Source of the DNA: Furcasterigmium furcatum
Taxonomy: Eukaryota > Ascomycota > Sordariomycetes > Glomerellales > Plectosphaerellaceae
Length of the DNA: 64,000 nt
NCBI GenBank assembly: GCA_001599815.1
Contig: BCIA01000005.1
Span: 3,542,472 to 3,606,471 of the forward strand
Reading direction: 5' to 3'
Shown: piece after piece, positions 34,947 to 45,366 of the stretch
Layout of the letters: every line of letters begins with the position of its first letter
How positions within the stretch are numbered: position 1 is the first letter of the stretch
Made by a program: the position numbers and the translations under genes
Notes under the pieces: model-generated
The model's input: only the letters and a program-made list of their open reading frames with translations
Database searches by the model: none
What the model was told of the DNA's origin: nothing

Positions 34947-36426
34947 CGTGGTCAAGCAGTTCCGGGCGTGTCTAGGAACAAATGATACAAGGCAGATAAC
35001 CCGCTCGCAAGCAAAAATGACAGTATACCAAGGCCAGGAGCCTCAGTCCGAAAGCATAATACCTTATTCTGGATAACCTCACGGCCTACGAAGAGAGGGG
35101 ATGGGATGGGAGGGGGGACAGCCTCTCATTAAATCATTGCTGGCGGCCCTCCATTCCAACCGCCGGCGGCCCTGGCTAATTCACCGTCCGAGGAGGGGGG
35201 AAGGGGGGGCCCGGGTGCAAGCCCAGGAACAAGAATCCCCGAGGCCATCCCCAACAAAGCCGCCCCGAAATTTACGCCAACTCTTGTCGGGCCCATGACC
35301 GACTCGCAAAGGGGGGTGGGCGCCGGCTGGGAAGAAGAGAGGCGGATCGGGATCGCGGCACTGCAAGAATCGAATCATGGCAGGTGGGTCGCCCGATGCC
35401 AATGGCTGCTTCTGGCCCATTTCGCGAAAGATTACTTAGACATGGAATAAATACCACACCAACAGGGCCATCCCAATGGTCGGTCCCCCGGCCTTCTCCC
35501 GCCACGTGGTGAACCCTTTCAGCCCCTATTTGCGATCATGCCGACTGTGCACGTGGAAGGAAGAAGCAACGAATCCCAAGCATCAAGCAGTGTCTCGCAC
35601 GAGGCTGGCCAATTACTGAGGCCCCCCCTCCGGACATTGGACGCCCAGATGTGATAAAAGAGAAAATAATAAATAATGCGATGCCCGGCCCGCATCAACC
35701 ATTCCCCTTCCAGCGGCAGATGACTCCAATCCAGCCTCTTAGCGCCCCCAACCGCCCTGTCGAATGACGTACAAGTGGAGAACGACGGACAAGCTGCACC
35801 TCCGCCGAACGTTGTCCGACATCCAACGGCGGCCCATCGGCCTCGCGATATCTCCCGCCGGGACCACGGCCCTGGGATCAGTGCAAATCGCTGACAAAAC
35901 CAGAGGGCGCCAGGACCCACACAATGGACGAACTGCACACCAACATATCCCGACCTTTACCACAGAGAGTATGTATCGACACTTCCCCCGCGGGGACCGC
36001 TGCTAAAATGATGGAGAAATATGTCATGCCAAGGGGGCACGCACCCGACGGAGAAACTATCTCCAGGCCTGAATATACTGTACATATGTACGACGTCAAG
36101 AATGTATTACAAGCTTATACACAACACGGCCAACCAACCGTGTCGGCATGCCCCTACTACTTATATAGTAATCTAAACAAGCCCAAAGGCGCAGACCCTG
36201 AAGAAGTGATATGTAAGGCAGCCAAAACACAACGCATCATCGCTGGCTCTTCACCGTGTTTTTGATGCCGCCGGGGCGCCCTCAACTCCGAGCCAGGCCT
36301 GGGCCGGCTGCAGCATGGAAGTACATAGGAAAATTGGGGCCGCTGCCCAACGAGAAGGGGGCGATCAGTGCATTCCCAGTGCATGCACCTGCATCTCGGC
36401 GCCGACTTGCCGCATTGAGAAATCCC
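34947..36426. other. Intergenic region between tandem minus-strand genes
   Basis: About 1.5 kb holding the promoter of the PAQR gene and the 3' flank of STU1. One CACGTG occurs near 35504. Short open frames at 35764-36265 on the + strand have no protein-like features and were not called. No RNA gene or repeat is evident. Confidence 0.45.
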
Positions 36427-39400
36427 TCAGAGCCCTGCGGCCGCCGCCTCACGCTGCCGCTTAGCGATGTAGTAAGTGATGAGGTTCTTCGGGTCGTCCT
36501 TGGCATCCTTAACAGCCTCCCAGAACGCAGCATCGCCGATCCGGGCATGTAGCGCGACGCACAGCTGCACCGCGCCCATGCGGACCGCCGAATCAGCCGA
36601 CTCGAGACACCGAGCCGAAAGGCCGGCGAGCTGGCCCCGCTCGCTCTCCGACGGCACGAAGCCCTCCCGCTTGTCCAGGAGTTCCTTGAGGATGTGCAGC
36701 CCAGTTCCCAGCGAGCGGCAGCCCTCGCTCGTGGCGTCCTTGGTGCCGTGCAGGAGCTTGGTCATCGTCACCGTGATTTCTGCCGGGTCACCGAGGGTGA
36801 CGAGCTCCTCGGCAAGGAGCTCGAGGCCGCTGACAATGTGCGTGCGAGAGTCGTAGGCACTGCGGGTGGCCACAAGCGACTCGAGGCCTCGAGACACGTG
36901 CGGCTGGAAGCTGTCGCGCTGCTTCTTGAGCAGGAGCTTGATCGTCGCCAGGATCTGGGCCTTGACGTCCGGCACCTTCTCTGGCGCAAGATTTGCCAGT
37001 GGTGCCTCGAGGAATTCGAAGAGCCCCAGCAGGAGCGCGTCGAACTTGTCGTCCGTGAAGACCGCTCGATTGTCCCGGATCAGCGTCTGCAGCTTGCGGA
37101 ATCCATGCACGTCCAGGGACCTGGCCTTGACCCTCGTGATTCCGCTCTCAAGAAGTCTTGCATTCTGGCCCAGCTTGTCAGGCGACTCGCCCAGAGCGGC
37201 GGCATCGGGCGTGCCGTTCGTCGGCACGTTCTCGTTGATCGGCTTGTCCTCCAGCACAGGAACCACGATCGCAGGCTTGGGCGTGGCCTGGTCATCCTCA
37301 ACAAAGGGGTCCTCGAACACCTTCAGAGATTTGCTCGGCGTGGATGCCTCCTTCGACGGGCTCAATTTCGGCAGACTTGGGCTCTGGGGTGCTGGGCTGG
37401 GTCGTGCCGGGGTCAGGCGCACGGGACTCTGGTGGGCCTGGACTTCGCGAACGGGTGTCTGCTGCACAGGGCTGGGCATGTCTGGGCTGGCATCGTGGAG
37501 CACCGGTTTGGGTGGGCTGGAGGGAGGTAACACCACTTGCTCAGGAGCCGGCGACGTGCGTCTCACGCTGTCAATGGTGGGGACAACCAAGGTCAGTTCC
37601 TCGTTCTCCTTACCGGGGCTGCTCGAGGGTATCGTTGTGTGAGATGCCCGCAACTTGGCGGGGCTCAGGCTAGGGGATGCAATAGGTGATGCAGGGGATT
37701 TGCCAATGGGAGACTTGATGGTTGGGGATGGGATGCTCGATTCGCTGGCATGGGAGACATGTCCTGGTCTTGCCCTCGGAGCAGCCCGTCGAGGGGACAC
37801 CTCAATGGGCTTAGGCGTGTTGATCTTGGACTTGAGCGTCTCGGGGCTCGGTGCCTCAGTTCCCGGCTGAGACCGAACGGAGTAGGGCCCAGCAGTTGCC
37901 GGTCTAGGAGCAATGTCCGGGCGCCTCTTAGCTGGTCTCATCGGCTTGACGGACATGCCGCCCGACACTGCCGTCGACTCGGGGCGTGTTCTCGTCTGCG
38001 TTGTGGACGCAGAGGCGGCCGAAGCATGTGACGAGCCAGAGACGGTTCGTGATGGTGAAATGTGAGCCATGGCAGAGCCAGGGCGAGCCGGCAGATTCTT
38101 GTTGGTCAGGGCCCGTTTTTGAGCCAGCATAGCCTCCCTCAAGCTGGGTTTGGACGAGGTCATGGTGCTTCTGGAAAGGCCAAGACCTGGGCGGGCAGGG
38201 CCGCTTGTCTCTCCCTTCTTCGGAGAATTGGGGTTGTTGACATCCTTCTGGAGCAGCTTCTGCGCCTGGCTGTCAAGGTTTTCCATGATGCTGCTGGTGT
38301 CAGTGATTTGTGTGACCGAGCGGGCTTGGAAAGTACTCACACTTCGGCGCGTGTAGGCCAGATAGAAGCAAAGACCCAGTACGTGCCTCGCATCTCCCCC
38401 CTGACGCCTGGGTTCGCATCGTTGAGGCCCCTCTTGATGCTCTTCTCGATCAGATCCAGTCCGCCAGTGTGCTCGATGTGGTGCTTGTGGTGGCTCTCCT
38501 TCTTTATGAGCGTCTTGAGCCAGCCAGTAGCATAGGCCCTAGGCTGGACGTTCTTGTCCTGGCACGCGTTCCACACATGCTGCATGAGGCGGTTGTTGTA
38601 GGTGGCCCGAGCAAGAATGGTGTCCACGGTTGTGTTCGCCAGCTGAGAGCTGATCTTCTTGGTGGCGGCAGCAAGCTTGATAAATGTCTGCATGAGGAGC
38701 TCGACCAGAGGATCCATTCCGGGGCCGAAGGCATTTGCAATGTCTTGCACCAGGACGCATCCTTCCTTGGAAAGACTGGTTCGGAGCGAGATGACGGCCT
38801 TGATGATGCCGTCCAGGAGACCCTTGAGGTGGCCCATGAACGGTTCTCTAAAGTCCTCGGCCGCGTTTCCCGCAATGAAGCGCCGCAACTTGATGACGCT
38901 CTCCTCTCTCTTGAACCAGTTTTGTTCCGTTTCCTTGCCGTCAAAATAAAGATGCATCTCCTTAATCGCGTCATCCAGTTCTCGGGCCGTGTTGACGTAG
39001 GCCGGCTCGACAGTATCGGTCTTGACTTCCGGCGCAGGGGTGATTGGGCGTTCGCTAGGAAGGGCGGACGTGCTCGCAGCAAGTTTCGCTCGACTGGCGG
39101 GTCGCGGCGGCGCCGCCGCCGCGGGAGCGTCTACTGGAGTCTCTGGTCGGGTGCTCCCCGTCGGTGCAAGGGCCTTAACGATGGCTTGCTCGATCGCAGG
39201 ACGAACCTTGAAGTTCTTGAGCTGTCGCTTCAGGTCGGACTTGGCGGTGTTCGGGGCATTTCTAGACATGGTGGTCAGCATCCAATGTGACGTCCACGGG
39301 GCTTAGCCAGCATACCGGAATAGCTCAATGACCGTGACCTTGGCAACGTCACGGACCATGCCGTCGGCATCCTCCAGCAGGTCCATGAGTGTCGGGACGT

Positions 39401-39899
39401 AGCCACGAAACTGCAGGCCGTGCTCCTGGTGCATCAACAGCACCCATTGCATGCCCGCCTCCTTGGCGCGGGAGTTCTTGCCGGCCATGGCGATATTGCG
39501 GACGGAGCGCTCGACATCGGCGGGAGCGACGGCGTAGAGCGTGGTCAAAGCTTGCGATGCGAGACTCCTAAGCTTCTCCTTCGGATCGCCAAGCTTGTCG
39601 ATTACGACGGGCAGCGAGCCCTTGACCTCCTTGGTGAGGAAGCGGGGATCCTGACGCGACAGGCGAGTCAGGAGGTGATTGAGGGCCGTGAAGCCTGCGT
39701 TGACGAGGATGCCATGCTGGGAGGTGGAGGCGGCGCGCAGACCTTCTGCGATCTGGGGGACGAGATGATCGGGGACGTTGTGCTGCTTGATGCCGGACTT
39801 GATGCCGTTGACATGCTGGACCTTGACGTCGACGGCAACATCGCTTCTGACGACGCGCAGCAGGTCGGCCACCTGGTCGTCGGTGATCTTATCGGCCAT
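36427..39899 (-). CDS. stu1: Stu1/CLASP microtubule-associated protein, about 1123 aa
   Basis: Three exons: 39899-39316, 39261-38341 and 38293-36427. CLASPs bind tubulin through TOG arrays and stabilise spindle and cytoplasmic microtubules. The first TOG-like HEAT array covers about 1-195 and ends in MVRDVAKVTVIELFR at the exon junction. A second array at about 275-500 includes the block TARELDDAIKEMHLYFDGKE and ANPGVRGEMRGTYWVFASIW. A basic Ser/Pro-rich microtubule-binding region spans about 510-830, with many SP sites for cyclin-dependent kinase. A third helical domain occupies about 850-1123. Intron 2 ends in CACCAGCAG, so the third exon may begin at 38293 or 38290, a one-residue difference. 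Length and order fit fungal Stu1. Confidence 0.92.
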
Positions 39900-40998
39900 G
39901 CCCCGTCAGTGCCTGGTCGAGAAGGGGGCAGGCTGGATGTGAGGATGGGATGGTGTGTGGTCTGTGTCTGTGTCTGTTTCGGGGAGGGGAGTCGTTAGTA
40001 ATCTGTGCGAATATATCTTTGGGGGTCGCGCGGGAACGTCGGATGAAGCCGAGCGAGGAGGGAGAGGAATGAATGCCACGAGGAGGGCAGGGAGGGCCAG
40101 GGTCAACCCACCGAGGAGAGAATGCGCGTCGGGTCAGTGCTGAGCAGGAAACAGGGTAGCCAAAGTCACCGTCACGAGCTGAACCGAATAGATGAGGGGA
40201 CTGTCTGGCTGAAGTTGTTGAGCTATCTGCAGGAGAGCGCACGTCCGACGGATGGACGTTGTCTGTTGACTGGAGCGATGGATGATGTCCGATAGGAAAA
40301 CAAAAGGGGCCCTGGTTACTGCAGTTGCCCCGTGCTCTGCAGATGAATGATTGGACCAGGGGGGCGTGGGAAATGGGGTACCCGCTGGGATTGGCGTCAC
40401 CCCGGCGCGTTCTTGGCAGTTGCGCGTCTTTATCTTATCAGCAGAGTGGGTAGCTTGATTTAGTGCGGGGAAGGGGAGCACTAGCCACATTTGCCCCTCG
40501 GCGGTCTTCAGTCGTTTCGGAGGGGACGAGGGAGGCAAGAGAAACAGCAGATGGATTCCTTCTCGATTTTCCTCTGAACATTCATTATCTGGGCTGTTCG
40601 TGAATTTGGGAAGTCTTATTCCTGTCTTTATTTCAGTCGAACCGCAAGGCACCGGGAGGCTCAGACGTTTATAGTGTCTTATTCGTCCTGGGCTTCAGCT
40701 ACGACGTTCCATTCTCCCTCCCGCATCTTCACTTCCGCAGTACTTTACATGGCTTATTTTACATCACACTGCACACTTGCCTAGGCATCAGAAACTATTC
40801 CATCTAGCAGGGTATTGAAGCTGGACTGGGATAATTCTGCCCTAGCCACACCTTGGAGAAGCGTCCACAACTCGAGGGGCGCAACATCCCTCGGCCGCCA
40901 ACGCTCTCGGACTCACCAGCCTCGCTTGGCTCCTCTCTCGACGCATCAGCCTCACTTGAGCTCACCACACTCAAACCTGTGCCTGCTCACTCTCACCC
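39900..40998. promoter_or_regulatory. Divergent promoter of STU1 and the BSP-family gene
   Basis: A 1.1-kb gap between divergent start codons. It contains a TCTGTG tandem repeat at 39961-39977 in the probable STU1 leader and an 11-residue upstream ORF at 40749-40784 on the + strand. No gene is supported. Confidence 0.45.
40749..40784 (+). promoter_or_regulatory. Upstream ORF of 11 residues before the BSP-family gene
   Basis: ATG at 40749 with a TAG stop 12 codons later, 215 bases before the main ATG. It matters only if the transcript starts further upstream, which the sequence does not show. Confidence 0.3.
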
Positions 40999-41895
40999 AT
41001 GGATCTTCCACCCTTCACAACCCCAAACCCGAGTCATCTCACATCCTCTCTCTTCCACCCACCCATGTCGTCGGCGTCCTCACAACCACCCTCCCCCAAG
41101 CCGTCGGCAATTCCCCTCCCGATTCGGCCCAAAACACCATCCAAGAGCGAGTCCGCCAACACCGAAGCCATGGGAGGCGGCGACCCCTTCCCCACGCCCA
41201 AGCTCCGTCTCGAGGTCCGCGAGCTCACCCACCCCGGCGCCGCAGCCTTCCTCGACTCCGTCAACGCCGGCGCCGCCCTCAAGACCGCCGTCGACTCGGT
41301 CCTCCGCCTCCTCTACGCCTCCCCGCGCAACCCGTCCACGCATCCCCCGCCCACTCGCTCCGTCACCCTCGTCCTCCGCCCTATGCCGGGCGTCGCCTAC
41401 ACCACCGGCTCCGACCTCGACAACGACCACAAGGAAATCCACTTCTCCCTCTCCTACATCGCCGGCATCCCCGCCGCCCGCCGCACCGCAGAGATCACCG
41501 GCGTCCTCACCCACGAAATGGTCCACTGTTACCAGTGGAACGGCCACGGCGCGTGTCCCGGCGGCCTTGTCGAGGGCGTCGCCGACTGGGTCCGCCTGCG
41601 CTGCGACCTGTGCCCGCCGCACTGGAAGCGCGACGCCGGCGGCAGCTGGGACGGGGGCTACCAGCACACGGCGTACTTCCTGGACTACCTCGAGGTGCGC
41701 TTCGGCGAGGGCACCGTCCGGAGGATCAACGAGAAGCTGCGCGTGGCCAAGTATCACGAGGCGCCGTTCTGGACGGAGCTGCTGGGGCACCCCGTGGAGC
41801 AGCTGTGGAGCGACTACGCGGAGAAGCTGAAGGATGAGGAGGCGGTGCTGGTGAGTAGGGATGACATCCCGGATGAGGGTGAGTCTCGTAGCTAG
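40999..41895 (+). CDS. Basic secretory protein (BSP) family zinc metallopeptidase, 298 aa
   Basis: Single exon. BSP-family proteins (Pfam peptidase of plants BSP) are predicted zinc peptidases known mainly from plant defence proteins, with many fungal homologues. Residues 1-65 are Pro/Ser rich without a signal peptide. The zinc-binding HEMVH lies at 172-176 within THEMVHCYQWNG, followed by the family block GLVEGVADWVRL at 189-200 and HTAYFLDYLE at 223-232. An internal Met at residue 23 is an alternative start. Near the 3' end a GTGAGT at 41879 with an AG at about 41947 could form an intron that would replace the last few residues; the unspliced ending is preferred as simpler. Without a signal peptide the product is probably intracellular. 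Confidence 0.87.
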   Translation: MDLPPFTTPNPSHLTSSLFHPPMSSASSQPPSPKPSAIPLPIRPKTPSKSESANTEAMGGGDPFPTPKLRLEVRELTHPGAAAFLDSVNAGAALKTAVDSVLRLLYASPRNPSTHPPPTRSVTLVLRPMPGVAYTTGSDLDNDHKEIHFSLSYIAGIPAARRTAEITGVLTHEMVHCYQWNGHGACPGGLVEGVADWVRLRCDLCPPHWKRDAGGSWDGGYQHTAYFLDYLEVRFGEGTVRRINEKLRVAKYHEAPFWTELLGHPVEQLWSDYAEKLKDEEAVLVSRDDIPDEGESRS

Positions 41896-42180
41896 ATACG
41901 CGCGGCTCCCGATCAACGCATGGAGGTGGCATATCTCATGTACCAGGATGCATGATCATCTAGAATATACAGCGTCACGACGATCACGGCCGTGAGGGCA
42001 GAGCGAGCGAGGACTGCAGCGACCTTTTTCTTTTATCGCGAAACCAGGAATTGACGAAACTAATACCCTATCGAGCCCACTCATACCGAAACGCCGTGTG
42101 TAACCGAGATCTCCTTTAGCACACCGTGGTATACTGCTAGCAATACAAATAGAAAAGATGCAGGCCCCGGGAGAGGGGTC

Positions 42181-43368
42181 TCACATGGCCTGGACGCGCT
42201 GCGGGGAGTCGCTCTCGCTGATGACGCTGCCCACCTCGGACCAGCTGGCGGGGGTCATCATGCCCTCGCTCTCGCTGAGGACGTCGTACGGGCGGCCAGT
42301 CTCGCCCTCGTTCCTCGACGAGGCGGCGTCGTTGGCAACGTCCACGCCGCTCCCGACAACGGACACAGAGTCGGTGGGCGTCAGCATGCCTTCGCTGATG
42401 ACTTCGGGCTCGGACATGGGCGCGGAGGGCGGCGACATGGGGAGAGGCGAGTAGAAGTCGACGCTCGAGCCCTGGGCCCACGCCTGGATGGATGCATAGG
42501 CCTCGTCGCGGGGTTGGTCGTCCTGGCCGGCGGTCATGTACTCGTCTTCGCCGAGCTCGCGGTCCAGGGTCTCCGAGCGCTCGGTGGCGTCGTCGGACGC
42601 GATGTCCACAAGCGCAGCGGTCGCAGCAGCAGCGCCGCCAATGGCGGCGGCCGGTGCGATGGTGGCCAGGATGCGCTTGGCTTCCTCGGGGTCGTAGGTC
42701 GTCGAGCTGTAGATGTCAGACATGCGGTCGGCCTGCGCAGTCTTCTTGGCAGGTGGGGGCGGCGGGGTCTCGAGCTCGTCGCGGTCGATCTGGTGCTCGT
42801 CGGCGAAGGGGTTGGAATAGACAGCGGGGGAGATATGGCGGGCTCCATCGGCCCTGCGACGGAGGCCTTCCTCGCCCTGACGAACATCGGCACCGGTGTT
42901 GATAACAAAGCTGCCTCGCTCTCCGCTCCCGTCTTCCTGCATGAAATCATCGAAGGACAGGCTCCTCCCTGGTACGGGCAGCGCGACGGGCCGCTGTGCG
43001 GGAGTCTCCTCCAAGTTCCTCTCCTGCTGAAGTCTGTTCATCTTCTCGAGGTGGATGGCGTTCCAGTACATGAGCTCCTCGCGCTGCCGGCGGCGCGACT
43101 CTTCATCGGCGTCAACGCCGGGTTCGGCGCCAGGGCCCCGTCGGGACTCGAGGAAGCCCTCGGCATCTTCGGGGCGGTTGAAGCGAGGTGCCCGCTCGGG
43201 AGGCTCCATGTTGTCGCCCAACGCATGCAGGGCGATAGCGACACGCCTGCGCAGCTCATCGAGGTTGCGGCGGAGCTCGGGGGACTCGTAGAGGGCGATG
43301 GCGGCGGCTACGGCGACAGACACGGCGATGGCGCCGGCTGAGATGGCAACATGGTTAATCGGGGGCAT
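42181..43368 (-). CDS. One-pass membrane protein of unknown function, 395 aa
   Basis: Single exon starting at an ATG at 43368. A hydrophobic helix at about 6-27 (HVAISAGAIAVSVAVAAAIA) is followed by an Arg-rich helix (LRRNLDELRRRVAIALHALG), which looks like an uncleaved membrane anchor with a cytosolic tail. Residues 85-125 form a charged, coiled-coil-like helix (EESRRRQREELMYWNAIHLE). The remainder is acidic and Ser/Pro rich, with an Ala-rich stretch near 240-260 (IAPAAAIGGAAAATAALVDI). The last 60 residues hold several SP and SE clusters that could be phosphorylation sites. I recognise it as a type found in filamentous ascomycetes but cannot assign a family or function. It converges on the BSP gene with 285 bases between stops. 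Confidence 0.8.
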   Translation of the reverse strand: MPPINHVAISAGAIAVSVAVAAAIALYESPELRRNLDELRRRVAIALHALGDNMEPPERAPRFNRPEDAEGFLESRRGPGAEPGVDADEESRRRQREELMYWNAIHLEKMNRLQQERNLEETPAQRPVALPVPGRSLSFDDFMQEDGSGERGSFVINTGADVRQGEEGLRRRADGARHISPAVYSNPFADEHQIDRDELETPPPPPAKKTAQADRMSDIYSSTTYDPEEAKRILATIAPAAAIGGAAAATAALVDIASDDATERSETLDRELGEDEYMTAGQDDQPRDEAYASIQAWAQGSSVDFYSPLPMSPPSAPMSEPEVISEGMLTPTDSVSVVGSGVDVANDAASSRNEGETGRPYDVLSESEGMMTPASWSEVGSVISESDSPQRVQAM

Positions 43369-45094
43369 CTCGGGACAGACGAGAAGGCATCAAGTGAGAA
43401 TGACGAGCAGAGAAAGTAGCAGTTTCGATGAACAGTAGGCAAGTAGGAAGGCAGAAAATAGCGGCAGCTAGGGGAATGTACAGGACAGAATTGAAATTCG
43501 AGGATAGCTGGCCAGGCACCTGTATTGGTATTGGGCCCGGGCCATGTACAGCAGGTGATTGCGTGGTCTGGTACGTTGCCACCACGGCTTTTGGAGACGA
43601 GAGGAGTTGGGTTTGGCCACCCTGGGGGCGAGGCGAGGCGACTCTGGCTGCTGTTAGGCAGACAGATAGTGATGTGCCTGTGATTCGCGGGGCACTGCCC
43701 CGTCGGGACTAACAGCGGACAGGACAGGGGGGTTGCGGCGGGGTACAAGAAGAAGCAGTACTATGGACTGTAATAAGACTTACCCTTCACTGCGACGGGC
43801 AGAGGCATCCCGGGCGACTCGGTACGCGACGGGATATCTGCCAGTGAAGATGACAACTCGAGGGGTCAAAGGGGTGACGGAGGAAGGACGACAGCTGACG
43901 TGGGCGATGTCTTGCTCTTGTACTTCTGGCGGGCGTGTGACCTTTTTCCCTGGGAGTGGGCGGGCGGCCGGAATGCGCGGGGTCGGCGGGTAGAAATCGA
44001 TAAGCCGGTGAGGTGATGTGATGGGATGGGAGGTGAACTCTTGGCCGAGCGGTCTGCCTTGCTAAGTTGGGGGCGACGTCGGAAGCAGCAGGTACTAAAT
44101 CGTAGTACCTTACCCAAGTAGTAAGTCGTAGCTGGAGGTCGATCAGGGAGACAAAGGGGGCGGACGCATTGGGTGGAAAGATTGAGGGAGGCGATTTGAA
44201 TAAGTGTAAGTAATAAATAATGAGGTAAGTCAGTCAACAACAGGAGGAGTAAATGGCGACACGCCCTCATGTCTGGCAAAAACTTTCTCGGCGCCCACCA
44301 AGTCTGCGTGCCTTTACATATTAAGTAGTTATGCTCTCCTGTTTGGCCTTTGGTCTGCTCAATGGCCACCGCAGGCCGCGTCAACCTCCTCAGCCCAGCC
44401 CCTGGGAGCAAAAGGCCCCCTGGAATCGGACTCGGACTGACTGAATCGATTGCCAAGACCGATGGGATTCGACGACTGACGCGGTCGACGACAAACGCCT
44501 CCTGGGCACCCCTCCCATCGCAGGCAGACAAATAAATCACAGTCCGAGGGTCGAATTTTGGCGCCTATTGGTTATTCGATCTGGGCAATAGTTTGGTTGG
44601 GGGGTGTAAGTACTCCCAGTAGTGGAGTAGACCAACTGAACAAGGTGGTTGAGTCCATACCTGGTAATAGTAAAGTCATCATGGAATCAAGTTGCCACTG
44701 GGACTGGTGCGACTGCAACGGGCCTGGCCATGCCACCTCAGTCGGGCCCTTGCACAGGGTAGCACGCAGACAGGTACACTAGAGAGTCTGCATGAACGCT
44801 GTCGATTGGATTTGTCTAATCCCGATCTAGCATGCGAGATACAGCAGTCAGATCTCGAAAAAGGACCCGGCGGACCGGCAACAATCTCAACCCGCCGGCG
44901 AGGAGGGCCAGTCTCATGCCCATCCTCTCGCTGCCAATGCAGCAGTGAATCAATATCCCGTCAACTCCGAGCCGGGGGCTCATGCACCCCGGCACCTATA
45001 GCGAACGCCAATGCTATGAAGAAAAGAACGAAAGCAGTCGAGGGTCACAGTCCCCGAACACCCCTGACATGATAGATGGCAGATGGGCAATCTT
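43369..45094. other. Intergenic region of 1.7 kb
   Basis: Lies between the start of the membrane-protein gene and the end of the 69-residue gene, both minus. It includes a Pol III A-box-like TGGCCGAGCGG at 44042-44052 without a matching B box or acceptor stem, and several direct and inverted copies of GTAGTA/GTAC-type words near 44090-44130. No protein gene is supported. Confidence 0.45.
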
Positions 45095-45366
45095 CTAATG
45101 AGACTTGGTGGAGGAGGCGGACGAGTTGGTCGAGGTTGTGTTGACAGAGTCGGTCGACGCAGTGCGGGTGGCCCTGAGACGCTCGCTGAGAGAAACAGTT
45201 AATCACCAGTTCCAGCTGTGTTGCAGGTGAAAGGGAAGCGGACATACAATGCGTTGCGGTCCTGGAGCTGGCACTTGTACCTGACGCCGCCAGTCTTGAA
45301 GGAAAAGGCGATGCCCTTCTCCACGGCGGAGGAGAGCTGGCTCTGCTTGACGGTGCTTCCGGGCAT
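45095..45366 (-). CDS. Small protein of unknown function, 69 aa
   Basis: Two exons, 45366-45248 and 45185-45095, joined in phase 2 across a 62-nt intron with a TTAAC branch site. The gene is easily missed because neither exon is long. The core reads SSAVEKGIAFSFKTGGVRYK followed by CQLQDRNAFERLR, a compact mixed-charge segment, and the last 25 residues are almost only Ser and Thr (TASTDSVNTTSTNSSASSTK). There is no signal peptide or membrane segment. From memory, similar short proteins are annotated as hypothetical in many filamentous ascomycetes; this was not checked. The clean splice sites and in-frame join support a real gene. Confidence 0.72.

Noticed and set aside
40815..41837. Two further long + frames overlapping the BSP-family gene
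   Set aside because: They are Arg/Pro/Ser-rich shifts of the same C-rich sequence; only the frame from 40999 carries the HEMVH and other family blocks.
44042..44145. tRNA-Leu-like A box TGGCCGAGCGG with a weak B-box-like GGTCGATCA 90 bases downstream
   Set aside because: No acceptor or T-stem pairing can be drawn and the B box lacks the TTC core, so neither a tRNA nor a SINE can be supported.
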